A stretch of 64,000 bases of DNA from Orobanche coerulescens (GCA_033398695.1 CM065802.1:202449096-202513095); one strand, 5' to 3'; shown: positions 23,607-36,662, counted from the stretch's first letter. Numbers and translations are program-made. Notes: generated by a model from the letters alone, not told the origin.

Positions 23607-25835
23607 TGTAACACCCCGAGAAATTCGGAATATGTTACAGCGCCGTAGACCCCTACATGGGACCTACCAGGCTACAATAGAAAAACTCCACTCGACTAAC
23701 CATCTTGGTTAGCGAGGATACACAATTAAATAATATGACATATAAAGATACGCCCAGAGCAACCGGCAAAATAAGCATCAACCAACAACGTGACAATTTA
23801 AAGCAATACAATACGGAGTTTGAAACAAAAAGCCTATGTACTCGCGAGTACAATCTATAAGTTTAAAACTGTGGGAACAACCATATCGAAATGGACAAAG
23901 GAAATAAATAGACCCAAATGCACATGTCAACGACCCTGGCCAACATCCTCGTACTGTCCTGGTGCCCGCTCGTCCGGATAATCATAACCTGAAATCCATA
24001 ATAAGAATTTCCCCGAAACGGGTCCCCAAAGGGGTTAGCAATTACGCTAGTACAAGTAATCAAGGCAAACCAATCGCTTACACATTTCATAGTACATGCA
24101 TCAATATCATTTCAAAAACCAAAACTAGACATGTCCTTTCCGGAAATAAACAGTCAAACAATTTTGCCTTGGGAACAGAGTCATATCATAAATTCCCGCA
24201 CGAGGCCTCTAAGGACCCTCCCGCACTGGCTATGTTATAAAAACAAAACACGCACATGCATCGCCTTGGGAATAGAGTCATATCATAAATTCCCGCACGA
24301 GGCCTCTAAGGACCCTCCCGCACTGGCTAGCTAGACAAACTCATGAATCTGGGATGCAAACCTTTGGATTCCCTCCTTGATCCCGTCGAACCAACACGAG
24401 GTGAGCAAATCACACACAAAATACATTACCATTCCACGTTAAGCATAAAGGTTTCCAAGAATACTTGCCTCGAATTATTGACGACGCGAAGAACGGAAAG
24501 GAAAGTCACCGACGAACGCTAGGAACCAATGAAACCGAACCTAACGATTCGAAGAACACAATCACAACCATTTCTAAATGAATACGGAATTGGAATACAC
24601 CCGAAAACCCGCCTACGATTTATGTATATTCGTATATAAACAACAACGAGGGCGGACCACAACCAAACCCTCTCGATTCCGTAAAAATCACGAAATATAC
24701 CATGAATCCGTAGGGAAACTAAGAATATCAACAAGATTAATCATATTCATCATGAATCCATCAACAAAACGGAACGGATCGGAAGAAAATCCCAAAACCC
24801 CCAAATTATCCAAAAGTAGGGTTCTAAGAGATTACCTTGGATTTAGGATGAGAAACACAAGTGGATGATGTTAATCTACACCAAGAACTCAAGCAAAAGA
24901 ATCTCTGAAGTGATTGGAAGAAGAAAATCGCCTCAAATCGCCTCTGGAGTCGCTCGGCCGCGGAAGGAGAGAAATGAGAAATTGTGTTTATCTCGGTCAA
25001 CTCCCTGGTTTATATAGCCAGTGAGTGTTAGCGTGCGCTAATCCTCAAGGTTAGCGTGCGCTAACGGGGAAAAATTACAGGCCAAAATAGTTAGCGTCGA
25101 TCCGGTAGCGGACTATTGGCGTTAGCGTGCGCTACTCGAAGCGTAGCGTGCGCTAATAACCTCTCGGTAGGGCGTGCTATCGACCAATAGCGTGCGCTAC
25201 TGGACATTAGTCGAGTCGGTGGCGTCTGCCGAACCCACGATACGTTAGCGTGCGCTACCACACAAGCGTAGCGTGCGCTCACCGAGCCGTTAGCGTGCGC
25301 TACCATACAAACGTAGCGTGCGCTAACCGGCGCTGGCTGGGTTGATAGTAAAGCTGTCGATCTTGGACACTCACGCTAGCGCACGCTAGCGGGCATCATC
25401 GGCGTGCGCTAGCCCTCAACATTAGCGTGCGCTAGCATATGTAGCGTGCGCTAATACGCTAGTCGAGAAGGCCGGAAAAACAGCCTTTGCCACTCCCGGG
25501 CTACTCGCTAGCGCGCCATTTAAACAAACGTAGCGTGCGCTACTAAGGGACCCCTAGCGCGCGCTATGCAGAAAAAATAACGTACGCTAGGTATGAAATA
25601 TGAACGGTTCAAAACACCGGAAGGTGAACGAAACATCCAACGGAACATCTCAACGGGTATCATAACATAGAATGGACCCACGGCAACCCCGAAACGGCGG
25701 TTCCGCTCAACAATAACGGGGATAAAATCTATAGATAATAGAAAAGATACACTGAAAGATACACGAGGGTCACTACTATCGGGAAATACGCCGAAAAAGA
25801 AAAAATACAAGGGGAAGAAAAATGCGGATATTACA
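23607..25835 (-). repeat. 5' LTR of element C
   Basis: It is about 2.23 kb with the same ends as the 3' LTR. Differences between the two LTRs are concentrated in the palindrome block. The TATA box is at 25009-25016 on the minus strand. Confidence 0.92.
25025..25570 (-). repeat. TAGCGTGCGCTA palindrome array in C 5' LTR
   Basis: This is the counterpart of 17885-18460. One clear group of four starts near 25245, 25268, 25290 and 25313. In the first spacer, GTCAGTCCAAAGAGCTGAC of the other LTR reads GTCGATCCGGTAGCGGAC here. Confidence 0.88.
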
Positions 25836-25840
25836 GATTC

Positions 25841-26790
25841 AAGAAAAATACTTTGATTCGGCGAAGAACAATGGATTAGATGATGTTATAATCACCTAGG
25901 ATACCCCAAAACACCTTTGGATGAAACAAAATCGGCAAGAAGTTCGGACCCCAGTCGCCCTCGTCTCAAACCCGTGGAGAGGAGAAGACATGAAGGGGAA
26001 ATGACGTTCCATGACTGTTGTCCGGTTTATATACACTGGACAGGTTAGCGTGCGCTATCGTGGCACCGAAACAAACTGCCTGACCAAAACACAGTGTTAG
26101 CGTGCGCTAACCACAAGTGTTAGCGTGCGCTAACGAGACCTCCAGACCCAGTCAAGTAGCTCCTGGACTGCCCCTGAACAACCAGGTAGCGTGCGCAATC
26201 CTCACCCTAGCGTGCGCTACTAATGCACCCTAGCGCGCGCTATGTTACCAAATAGCGTGCGCTAACCAACGTTCTAACCCAGTCCAATAGCCTCTGGACT
26301 GTTTCTGCACCACCCGTTAGCGCGCGCTAACTACAATACTTAGCATGCGCTAACTACAGCACCTTAGCGCGCGCAAGCCAAAAATTGTAGCGTGCGCTAT
26401 CGACTCAGAGAGACAGCAGCAAAACAACTCAGAAATGGGTATGACGACGGATATCCCCAAGTTTGGGAAATTACAAAACGGTCCCAAATGTCCGAAAATC
26501 ACGATATGGCAAAGAATAACCAAACCGAAGCTCACAACATGTATAACAACGTTGAATGAACTTACGAGAAACCCGAAACAACATTTTCGAATGAGTTTCG
26601 CAAGAATCGAACTCAAGCGCGGAAAAGTCGGTTAAGAACACGGAACTCAACAAAACGACACCGAAATGAATTCAGATGTCAAAAAGTGCAGAATTAATCA
26701 TTCTCAGAATGACGAAACGGTCACAAGCATGTCGTCAAAACTCCCGCCGAAAAAAGAAAATTACCAAAAATCGAAATTGCGGATATTACA
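25841..26790 (-). mobile_element. Truncated minus-strand LTR B2, second part
   Basis: This continues 15713-16474 and ends in GGATATTACA. It keeps the uninterrupted site GGGGAAATGACG (25995-26006), where element D is inserted in copy 1. The TATA box is at 26026-26033 on the minus strand. Confidence 0.78.
26040..26402 (-). repeat. TAGCGTGCGCTA palindrome array in B2
   Basis: It matches 12648-13008 with the same grouping and only a few base changes. Confidence 0.9.
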
Positions 26791-28966
26791 ATTTCTTTTA
26801 TTGATACACCTAATTATAGTGACTAACTAATATATAAATATATAATATTTCCGCGAGATTTAAGGTTTAAATTTTTAATATATAGTGCATGCTACTATAT
26901 TAAATTTTTCTTTGTTTGGGATTTTTATTTTTTAATTAATGAAAACCTGAAATATTTATGTAAACATAATCAATTCCTAGTTATTCGTAATTCATTCCTT
27001 AATTTGTAAAAATTAATAAGGTAGGTAGGAGTTATTTGAGGTATAATTATAAATATAATTAATGCAATGATGATTAGGCCAGTAATTGATTATGTGTCAG
27101 TTGAAGCATGAGAGGCTGACACATAAGCACACGAAACACCAGCAGAAGACATGTGGCAGCCGAAGCATGAGAAGCTGCCACTTAGGCTCAACGTATTCTG
27201 CATTAGTATATAGGTTATGTATTTAGAAATATCTCATTGAAAATTTATAAAATCAGTAATTATATAATTTAGTAAATATGAGTTTTTTTATTTATTTTGT
27301 TATTTTATATTAATTAAATAGGATTTAAAACTAATATAGACTAATTGATTTATCCCATAGTTTCTTTGATTGTTTATAGATAATAATTAAAACCATTGTT
27401 TCTACACTTTTAATAATATTTTTTTAATAAGATTATTTCGATTTATTTAATTGATTAGGACTTCGAGTACTTTTTAATTTAATATATTGAACACTTCTTT
27501 TGCAATACCCTCAGACATCTTTCATTTCAGTTGATATTTTTATTATTGATACACCTAATTATAGTGACTAATTAATATAAAATAATTAATTAGTAGAAAT
27601 ATATAATATTTTCGCGAGATTTTAGGTTTAAATTTTTAATATATAGTGCACACTGCTATATTAAATTTCTCTTTATTTGGGAATTTGATTTTTTAATTGA
27701 TGAAAACTTGAACTATTTATGTAAATATAATCAATTCATATTTATTCGTTTGTAAAAATTAATAAGGTAGGTAGGAATTATTTGAGGTATAATTATAATG
27801 TAATTAATGCAGTGATGATTAGGCCAGTAATTGATTATGTGTTAGTTGAAGCATGAGAGGCTGACACATAAGCACACGAAGCACCAGCAGAAGACATGTG
27901 GCACCCGAAGCATGAGAAGTTGCCACTTAGACTCAACGTATTCTGCATTAGTATATAGGAGAGATTCTTGATCACGTTTGGTCATAAGATTATTTAGTGA
28001 TTTTTAGAGCAATTTGTTATTTGATGAAGGAATTATTTGATAAATGAAATTGTATTTTAGAGCAATCATCTTCTTCATTTCAAAATTCATTCTCAAGGAA
28101 TTATTTGATGAAGGAAATTGTTTAATGATTAAGAATTCTTAATCACGTCTAGTCATAAGATTATTTAATTGTGCTGAATATAATGAATTTGTTTAATCTT
28201 ACAATATTTTTTTTAACGGGCCAATTCACTACTATGCGATATTATGAAATTATAACAAACATAATTGGATTAGATTCATAAGAATTGAATTTTGGGCCCA
28301 AAAATCCTTGACGGAGTAGGAATTAAATAATAAAATATAAATTTGAGAAATCTTGCTCTAGACATGCAGTTCAAATAAATTAAGTTTAAACTTGTCATAT
28401 ACTCAAAATGATAATTAGGCTTGGGGCTTTTCAAAGCGAGAATCGCTGAGCCGATCCGAACCGTGCAGAAACCGAAGTTTCGATTCGGTTCCTAGAAGCA
28501 AAATTAATATTGTTTAGGCGATTCGGTTCCTTGATTTTATAGTGGTTTGGTTCGCGGTTCCTATTAATTTTTGAAAAAATGATGATTTAGGCCATGTACT
28601 TTGGTCCAATTAACAGTTATGGATATGCACTTTTTTATTAACAGTTATAAACATCTACTTTAAATCGTTAAACACGTCGGGACAACACAGTAACTCCGTC
28701 TTTGACTTGTTTCACGGAGTTACTGTTTTATCTCAATGTATTTAATGGTTTAAAGTATATATCTATAACTGTTAAAAAAATAAGTGTCCATAACTGTTAA
28801 TTGGACCAAAGTACATAGCCTAAATCAGTCATTTTTCCTTATTGTTTTGATATTATTGTTTTGTTATGTGCTTTATGCCCGTGATTATTATTCTTTTTAA
28901 TGATGCTTATGTCATAAAAATTGTAATATAATTAAATTTGATTGTGATTTTTTTCTTATGAATACT
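26791..28966. other. AT-rich non-coding segment of duplication copy 2
   Basis: This is the duplicate of 13393-15572 with scattered substitutions, including the 0.4-kb direct repeats and stem-loops. No gene is seen. Confidence 0.6.
28573..28838. mobile_element. MITE with long terminal inverted repeats, second copy
   Basis: This is the duplicate of the element at 15178-15444, carried along by the segmental duplication. Confidence 0.7.
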
Positions 28967-30835
28967 ATGTCTTCAAACTGCTTGTAGTTTTCTTTTTATT
29001 TACTGATTTTGTTTTGAGGCTCTTGATCGTAGTTTGTGTGATATTATATGTAGTCAAAGACCCGAAGCATATAATGAGCCATCTGTGGATAAGGTTATTG
29101 TATTTGGAGGCAATTTTGGTCAAATATTGACCGTCGTTCCTAAAAGTACGGCACAAGATATCGTACACGCTACAATTAACTTATTGGCTATTTGGCGAAG
29201 TTGCAAGGTATTGAGCTTAACTGAACATGAGGTAACAAAATTTGCGTAATGCACATGATGCAGATAGTTTGACAACATTTTCTTGAATGACAACCATAGG
29301 TGATGGAACTTTGGGTGGTGGCAATAATGGTGAGGTTCAGGTTGAGATTCCTAATGATGCCACCTTGTGATAACTGAATCTAATGATTATATTTGTTCCA
29401 TTGTCGATGCGACTTATCCTTCATTTGGTGATCATATTGGAGATTTATCGTATTTGCAAGGAAGAGCAATTTTGACACTTACTTTAGATGAAGTTGGTCG
29501 TATTAATGAGTACATGATGTCTATGCATGATACAGATGAAAAAATTTATCTCAGTACATATTCAATTGCTACAAGGATAAGTGTGTTTGAGCAAATGCAT
29601 TCCGTAGAGTATTTGAATAACATAAAGTGTTCGAGTGTGGCGAACCATCAACTGAAATTAAAGGTTTATATTCTGAATCCTATAATTTTATCTATGGAAA
29701 ATAATTTAAATTTACAATATTTTTATTTATGAAAATCAAAACTAATTGTTCATTTTTCTGAAATTTGGTGTTCTTAATGTTGTTACGGAATATTGATCAC
29801 ACAACTGGTCTGTGTAATTCAAGGAGGTTAGTTATTAAGAAGTTGGGATCTTATGTTCTTGAAGCAAGAGTATTGGAGGGAATTAATGTAGGAGATAGAC
29901 CTAGCAAAGCAGTCTCAAGCCCGCGGGTCGGGATGGGGGGCATTTGCACTCCACTTTGTTGGCCCAAAAAGGCCTTTTTGGCCCGGCCCAATTTTTACCC
30001 GCCCGTGGAGGCCCAGGCCGTGGGCTGCCCTCCCGACCCAGTTTTTTTTTTTATTTTTTTAAGTTATGTGTAATTATAATATTTAGATCTTTTTCCTTAT
30101 ATATTTTGTTAGATATATTACATCTATATCTTAATTGCTGATGTAAATTTATTTTTTATGTGACTTTGTGGTTATTTTGTAGTATATCATATCACTATAT
30201 AATATTTTTTTTGGATGATAAACGATATAATGATCAAATAAAATATTTGTATATTTATTTTTTGATTGTGGTAGTGTAGTAAATGATGTAATGATCAAAT
30301 AAAAATAATCGTATATTTATTTATTTGATTGTGGTAGTGTAGTAAATAATATAACGATTAATAATCTACAAATATTTGTACATTTATTCAGAATATTCTA
30401 TTTCATACTTAAAAAAAAAACTTAAGGCCCGTCCTGGGCGGGCCACGGGCTTCATGTTTTAGGCCCAAAAAAAACGGGCCTTTTTTGGCCCTACCCGGAA
30501 AAGGCCTGACCGTTTTTTGCTCTGCCCATTTGAGCGAAGCCCGCCCATTTGACATGTCTAGCAGGAGATATCGTTTATATTCCTAGACTCACTCTTAGTC
30601 TATCTGATGCAAGATTGTCTTTTCGTTTTCAAATGAGACAATTTCCTCTTATGGTTTCCTATGCTATGACGATAAATAAAAGTCAGGGATAATCTGTTTC
30701 AAATATCAGAATATTTTTGAGGGGGTCGATGTTTACTCACAGACAATTATTTGTGGCAATTTTCAAAATAACTAATAGAAGTGGTTTGAAGATATTAGTT
30801 TGTGACGAGAATGTGAGCAGTAAAATTCTAATGTA
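28967..30835 (+). pseudogene. Helitron Pif1-like helicase, C-terminal relic
   Basis: The translation follows Helitron helicase order: CFEALDRSLCDIICSQ, KVIVFGGNFGQIL (the Pif1 GGDFRQ-type motif), STAQDIVHATIN; then SIVDATYPSF, YLQGRAILT, FLNNIKC-like, NHQLKLK; then LLRNIDHTTGLCNSRRL and LGSYVLEARVLEGINVGD; and after the inserted element GDIVYIPRLTLS, QFPLMVSYAMTINKSQG and TINKSQG's usual downstream THRQLFVAI. The ATP-binding N-terminal part and Rep domain are absent. Stops and frameshifts occur near 29240-29370, an AT-rich insertion of about 110 bp near 29660-29765, and a stop follows TINKSQG. The helicase would unwind DNA for rolling-circle transposition; this copy is dead. Confidence 0.85.
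29898..30562. mobile_element. hAT-type non-autonomous insertion
   Basis: The 8-bp direct repeat AGGAGATA (29890-29897 and 30563-30570) flanks 665 bp that split the helicase frame exactly between GINVGD and IVYIPRL. The right end, read inward, is GACATGTCAAATGGGCGGGC, resembling plant hAT ends, and both ends carry imperfectly inverted GGCCC/GGGCC blocks. An 8-bp duplication is the hAT hallmark. It contains no transposase. Confidence 0.85.
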
Positions 30836-30839
30836 GACT

Positions 30840-32840
30840 ACAAGTAGATTTTCAAAATTTTTAATATTTTTTGTACATGAGATTATGTAATAATTTATTA
30901 TCAATACATAATAAAATATAATTTGGAAATCTTTTTAGTTGCTTTAATATATACTTTAGTAGTTTAATATATAAAAATAAAAAACCTTGTGCTCTAACAC
31001 TAGTATAATCAATTGTATTTATACGCATTCATTTTTTTTAAGAAAATAGCCATATATGAATTGATTTTTTGTTCATATTCTACAAACATTATCCTTATAA
31101 GATTTGGTACTTTATGTTTGAACACGAGAGATATTGTTAACAAGAAAATGCAGACATGAATTTGTCTCATCTACAAATATAATGTTAATTTCAATTGTAC
31201 TAGAAGCCATTAATGTATGTGTTCCATGGTTAAGCAAAAAAGTTGAGAATATTCTTATATGACGATGCTGGTTCACTTAATTGTTTGAAATTATATCCTC
31301 CATTGTTTATTTATTGAATCAAGGATTCATTATCATTATATGTAAATGATATCATTAACAAGATATAAGTATCACACCTGCAACTCATAATTTTATGTTG
31401 TTTCTCAAGAGTCGAGCTTCGTACTTTTAGGTCTAGGTAAGATTCATGACAAGTATGGTACCAAACACTGATGGTACTAGATTCATTTAATACTGAACTT
31501 GTCATGGTTTTTTACGATAATTTCTACAATTCGACAATATAGTGCATTGCACGGCATAATGTATTATTCGCACCAAAAATATTATTACATGTCCGTTGTA
31601 GTACCAACTAGATGTTCTCCGGTGCGATGCACCGCATAAGATATTCTTTTATTAGAAAATTATTTCTCGATCTCTAAATTTATTTTTGATGATCTTCGAA
31701 ATGAGTATCATATTAGCATAATATTTATAAAAGATTTATTGAGTGTATTGTGGGGTGTAATATAATTTAAGAAAGAATACCACGTTAACGGAGTGTTAAG
31801 TCAATTAGTGTCCATTACATGAACAAATTTCATGGACATACCGAAAAAAAATAGGAACAAATTTTGGGAACGAAAGTAATATGTGATTAAGTCTTAATAT
31901 ATGTGTGTGTGCAGTGTATGTTTTATTATATTTAGTTATTATAATTAAATAAATATCATATTTTATTTTTTATGTAAGCAATAAATGAGTTAATATATTT
32001 TTATTTTGCATCAATTAATTTTACTGAAAATAAATATTCATATTTTTTCTAATATAATTTTTTTGTGCAATCGGTCATTATTGTAAATCCATCAAATTTA
32101 TTATATTGATATGGATGTCTAGTTGAAAATTATTAAATAAAAATTAATATGATATATTTTTTCATTAAAAATAAACTTGATTTAAAAAATTATAAATATT
32201 TAAAAATTTTAAGCTAAAAAAATAAAGGAAGGATTTTTTTATTGGTAGATGAGTGTAAGTTGTGGAATAAAACTCCCACAATATATATTTAGATTTTTTT
32301 GAGGAAATTTAAGAATACATCTCTATATATAAACTATATTTTAAAATAAAAAATCAAAAACCTTACAAAGTGACATGTGTCACGACTCTCTTTTAATAGA
32401 AGTATAGATTATTATAATATTATTACCGATCACTATTACAACCGCTCTCCGCGGCGCTACTACCCCATTACTCCTGCCCCCACCGTCTCAAACGAGTCCG
32501 CCCACCATGTTTTCTTAATAGAACGAATCACTTAAATTGGTTAAAAAGGTCAAATAAGGAAGATTTCCGGTGCCTTAATGCCACTGCAAGGTACCGTAAC
32601 GTAACAATCTTGGTCCTTCATTCAATATCTTTTAATCTAGCCAATAATATTATATATTTATAGAAAAAAAAATCTTTATTAAAACTTAGTTAAATAATCA
32701 GTAATTAATATAAGTTGTTTTACATCAATGAACAAGAAAACTAAAATATAATAAAATTTACAAAAAAGTTGGAAATATTATAAATGAAGCATTTTAAATT
32801 ATAAAACTAAAATATAAAAAGTGTGGAAAAATCGTAAATA
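30840..32840. other. AT-rich intergenic DNA, no gene seen
   Basis: No coding frame with recognisable similarity is visible. Two short hairpins with GTGC/GCAC arms lie at 31540-31560 and 31618-31640 (GGTGCGATGCACC), similar in style to Helitron 3' hairpins. A GC-richer patch at 32430-32530 is unidentified. Confidence 0.5.
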
Positions 32841-32842
32841 TA

Positions 32843-33057
32843 TTATTCCCTCGGTTCACAAACAATTTACTCTTTTGATTTGACATGAGTTTTAAGAAAT
32901 TAATTCAGTGTGTTATGTAATTAGAATAAGGGTCATATTTTTATAATAGTTTTAAAGTGAAATGTGTAGGATATACTTACTAAAATTATAGAGATAAATT
33001 TTTTGTGGACGGACCAAAATAACAAAAGGAGCAAGTAGTTTGTGACCGGAGGAATTA
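32843..33057. mobile_element. Stowaway-like (Tc1/mariner) MITE
   Basis: The left end ATTCCCTCGGTTCACAAAC is the inverted repeat of the right end GTTTGTGACCGGAGGAAT. The terminal CCTCCGGT(C)ACAAA type, length of about 215 bp and flanking TA are typical of plant Stowaway MITEs. The exact ends are uncertain by 1-3 bases. Confidence 0.8.
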
Positions 33058-33146
33058 TAATAATACGATAAATACTAAAAGTAGAAATCAGTTAAATAAA
33101 ATTTAAATATTTATTATATATATATATATTTATTATATATATATCA

Positions 33147-33658
33147 GAGAGAAGGTAAGAGTTGTGTCTATAGAAGACAAGATGATGGAGAATCGATTAC
33201 GATGGTTTGGTCATGTGAGAAGAAGACCTATTGATGCCAGGTGAGGAGAAATTTAGAAAGTTGGGAGCAAATAATGTTGTGAAAGGTAGAGGAAGACTCA
33301 AGAAAACTTGGATAAAGATGATTGAAAATGATATGCGGTTTCTTGGAATTGGAGAAAGTATGGCGATGGAGAGGCAAATGTGGCGGGAAAGAATACGGAT
33401 GGTGGATGGAGTCTGATTCCTTTTTTTTTTTTCTTCTTTTTTTTTTTTAAATTCCTATTTTATTTTATTTCATTTTATCTTTTAATTTATTTTTCAGGAT
33501 TTTTTTTTTTTACATTCATTCTCTTTTTTTATTTGCTTTTTTCTCTACTTTTTCCCTCTTGTTTCCTTTTATTTTATTTATGTAACGATTATTGTGGTTT
33601 AAAGTTTGATTCATTAAATTAACCCCAAATCATTTTGGGGTAAAGCGCTAGATGTTGT

Positions 33659-33660
<2 letters not shown>
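33147..33660 (+). pseudogene. 5'-truncated RTE-clade LINE, RT C-terminus and 3' tail
   Basis: The translation reads [22 protein letters not shown], then after a one-base frameshift near 33240 GRGRLKKTWIKMIENDM and MERQMWRERIRMVDGV. This is the conserved C-terminus of plant RTE-type LINE reverse transcriptases. The stop is followed by T-rich 3' sequence, a GGGGTAAAGCGC stretch and a TTGTTG/TA simple-repeat end. Only the last roughly 90 codons survive, as expected for an aborted target-primed insertion. Confidence 0.85.

Positions 33661-33701
<41 letters not shown>
33659..33701. repeat. (TA)n microsatellite
   Basis: About 20 TA units follow the LINE tail. A shorter TA run lies at 33113-33143. 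Confidence 0.95.
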
Positions 33702-33706
<5 letters not shown>

Positions 33707-34735
33707 GCCATTGGGAACCTATGTTAAAATGTATATCCAAATTACGATAAATGGCGTTTGAAATTTAATGGTTAATGAGATAATATTTTTAGTTTTCTAA
33801 ATTGACAATGTTAATGGTATTAGTTTAATTTCCTAAATTACTATATTAAGGATTGATCTTGATTATCCATTTCTGTTCATCAATGGTTGGAATTTGGCCC
33901 TACATTTTCTATTATAAGGATATGTTCCTAATAGATCTAATATACGATATTAACTAAATTTACAATCGGCTTTAGGATTTGTTCTTTTGAGCTGAATAAC
34001 TATGAACTAAATTGAAATTACTGAATAATAATAATAATAATATATGTAACAATAACAATACATATATAACAATAATAATAATATAAATAATTATAATAAT
34101 ATCAGATAACAATAGAGATAACGGTAAAATTATTTTTATTACAATAACAATGATAATAATAATAATAGTAGTAACAACAAAAATAATAATAATAAGTTCT
34201 TCATAATACTACAAATAATATATAATACTATTGATAATATTAATAACAATAATAATAAAATTATTAATAGTACTACAAATTATATAATACTATTAAAACC
34301 TCGATACTAACAATACTAATAATAATAAAATAAAATTGATATTAATTTATATAATAATTATAATTTATATTACATTACATCAGCATTAAAATATTAATAA
34401 CAATAAGGTAACATTCATAATAATCATTATATATAATTATTGATAATATTAGTTATTATCAACATTTCTCTTAGTAACTAATCATGTTAGAAAATGATAT
34501 AAGAACAATAATAATTATTACTTGTATTATCACAATAAAATAACAATAATAAAATAAACAATTTTTAATAATTATTATATATAATAATTAACTTGAATAA
34601 TCAGAAAATGCTAAAACAAAAATTAAATCTAAAAATACAAATTATTTTTCGCGTACTACTTTGAAAAACATGATTTAAGATAATAAAATGGGTTGAACAA
34701 CACCCTTTTTATACTAGAGTTTAGGATTCAAAATG
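33702..34735. other. AT-rich DNA with degenerate AAT repeats, no gene seen
   Basis: The region is dominated by AAT/ATA triplet-like runs (for example 34027-34090 and 34150-34195). No coding or element ends are recognised. Confidence 0.6.
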
Positions 34736-34739
34736 TTAA

Positions 34740-36499
34740 TCTTATCTTATCTATCTATCTATTATATATAAAATTTATCCGTCTTAATTTAATGTGCGAG
34801 GGAGTTGTGCACAAAAATTAATACCCCTTAATTTAATGTGCAAGGGGCTATTTTAATTGTAACTTTTAATATAAATAAACTAATTTAAATACAAAAGTTA
34901 TGATAACATCACAATTAAATCCTCCAAAATAAATACAATACAAATTCTCTAATAGGCATCTAAATACCGTCATATGCCCATTCAAGCGTCTGCAACCAAT
35001 GCTCATTCAAGCGTCTGCAACTAAAGACCGTGCATCGCACGGGTTGGATCAAGCCTCGTACTATATAATACTTATCCCCTTAGTTTAATGTGGAAGGGGG
35101 ATTTAATTGTAACTTTTAATTATAAATATATGAAGAGACTATTTTAATCGTAACTTTTAATGTAAATAAACTAATTTAAAAACAAAAATTATGATAAACA
35201 TCACAATGCAAATGCACCTTCTAATACACAAGGTGATTAAAATGAACTTTTAAATGATAGTATAAATTACAAGATGGTTAAATTTTAGCTATGAAATCTT
35301 AGATACAATCGGTGCATCGCACGGGTTGAATAAACCAAAAACAACCCCGGAGCAACATACGGGTTAGTAAAGCCTCATTTCATATAACTAATTACATAGA
35401 CTAAAATAAAAGGACAATAACAATAAAAAACATATAAACTTCTCTAAAAGGCATTTAAATTCTGACATCTGCTCATTCAATCGTCTGCCCCAACATTACA
35501 TACAAAACATGTGCACCTTCTAATACACAAGGTGATTACAATGAACTTTTAAATGATAGTATAAATTACAAGATGGTTAAAATTTTAGCTATGAAATCTT
35601 AGATACAATCGGTGCATCGCACGGGTTGAATAAACCAAAAAAAACCCGGAGCAACATACGGGTTAGTAAAGCCTCATTTCATATAACTAATTACATAGAC
35701 TAAAATAAAAGGACAATAACAATAAAAAACACATATAAACTTCTCTAAAAGGCATTTAAATTCTGTCATCTGTTCATTCAACCGTCTGCCCCAACATTAC
35801 GTACAAAACACGTAGATATTCAACCAAAGACCGTGCATCGCACGGGTTGGATAATGCCTCGTACTATATAATACTTATCCCCCTTAATTTAATGTGGAAT
35901 GGGGATTTAATTATAACTTTTAATTGTAAATACTATATAATATATAATACTTATCCCCCTTAATTTAATGTGGAAGGGGAATTTAATTGTAACTTTTAAT
36001 TGTAAATACTATATAATACTTATCCCCCTTAATTTAATGTGGAAGGGGGATTTAATTGTAACTTTTATATGAAGAGACTATTTTAATTGTAACTTTTAAT
36101 ATAAATAAAAATAAACTAATTTAAATACAAAAATTATGATAAACATCACAATGCAAATGCACCTTCTAATTCACAAGGTGATTAAAATGAACTTCTAAAT
36201 GATAGTATAAATTACAAGATGGTTAAATTTTAGCTATAAAATCTTAGATACAATTGGTGCATCGCACGGGTTTAATAAACCAAAAACAACTCCGGAGCAA
36301 CATACGGGTTAGTAAAGCCTCATTTCATATAACTATTTTCATAGACTAAAATAAAAGGACAATAACAATAAAAAAATATATAAACTTCTCTAAAAGGCAT
36401 TTAAATTCTGCCATCTGCGTATTCAACTGTCTGCCCCAATATTACGTACAAAACACGTAGATATTTAACCAAATATCGTGCATCGCACGGGTTGGATAA
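34740..36499. mobile_element. Nested or tandem Helitron-like non-autonomous units
   Basis: A hairpin of the form CCGTGCATCGCACGG recurs at 35028, 35311 (GGTGC variant), 35611, 35831, 36256 and 36478. It is followed each time by GGGTT and in several cases by GCCTCGTACTATATAATACT, where a new unit seems to start with TTATCCCCCTTAATTTAATG. Plant Helitrons end with such short GC hairpins and start TC-TATA-like. A 0.3-kb block (35208-35500) recurs at 35512-35800 and 36156-36450. No clear CTRR terminus was found, so the class is inferred. Confidence 0.5.
36495..36499. repeat. Target-site duplication of the 36.5-kb LTR element
   Basis: GATAA here and at 41534-41538 flanks the element exactly. Joining the flanks recreates the GGTTGGATAATGCCTCG text seen intact near 35846. 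Confidence 0.92.
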
Positions 36500-36662
36500 T
36501 GTTAGGCGTATTTTTATACGCTTATTTATCATTATTTTATATTCATTTGAGGTCTAAATCTACTTAAATGAGCTTTTAATGCACTATTCTTCTATGTTTG
36601 GCAGGAAATTGGAGTCCGGAAGGTCGAACGATGAAAAACGGGCGAAAACAGCGATTTTTGGC

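Larger units (their letters stand above)
16475..25835 (-). mobile_element. Complete Ty3/gypsy retrotransposon C (Tekay/Del-like)
   Basis: This 9.36-kb minus-strand element has LTRs at 16475-18698 and 23607-25835, a perfect tRNA-iMet primer site, gag, pol and a polypurine tract. Its Pol is closely similar to that of D, and the outer U3 of its LTR is homologous to D, but its promoter array uses a different palindrome. Gag has an in-frame stop, and the end of Pol is frameshifted. Confidence 0.93.
15573..28966. repeat. Tandem segmental duplication, copy 2
   Basis: This is the second copy of the unit described at 2879. It contains the minus-strand element C instead of D. At its right edge the helicase fragment appears a third time (28967) and continues into a longer helicase relic, so the unit ends there. 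Confidence 0.85.

Noticed and set aside
30422..30560. GC-rich GGCCC/GGGCC block considered as an rRNA or promoter CpG island
   Set aside because: It is the inverted-repeat end of the hAT-type insertion, bounded by the 8-bp duplication.
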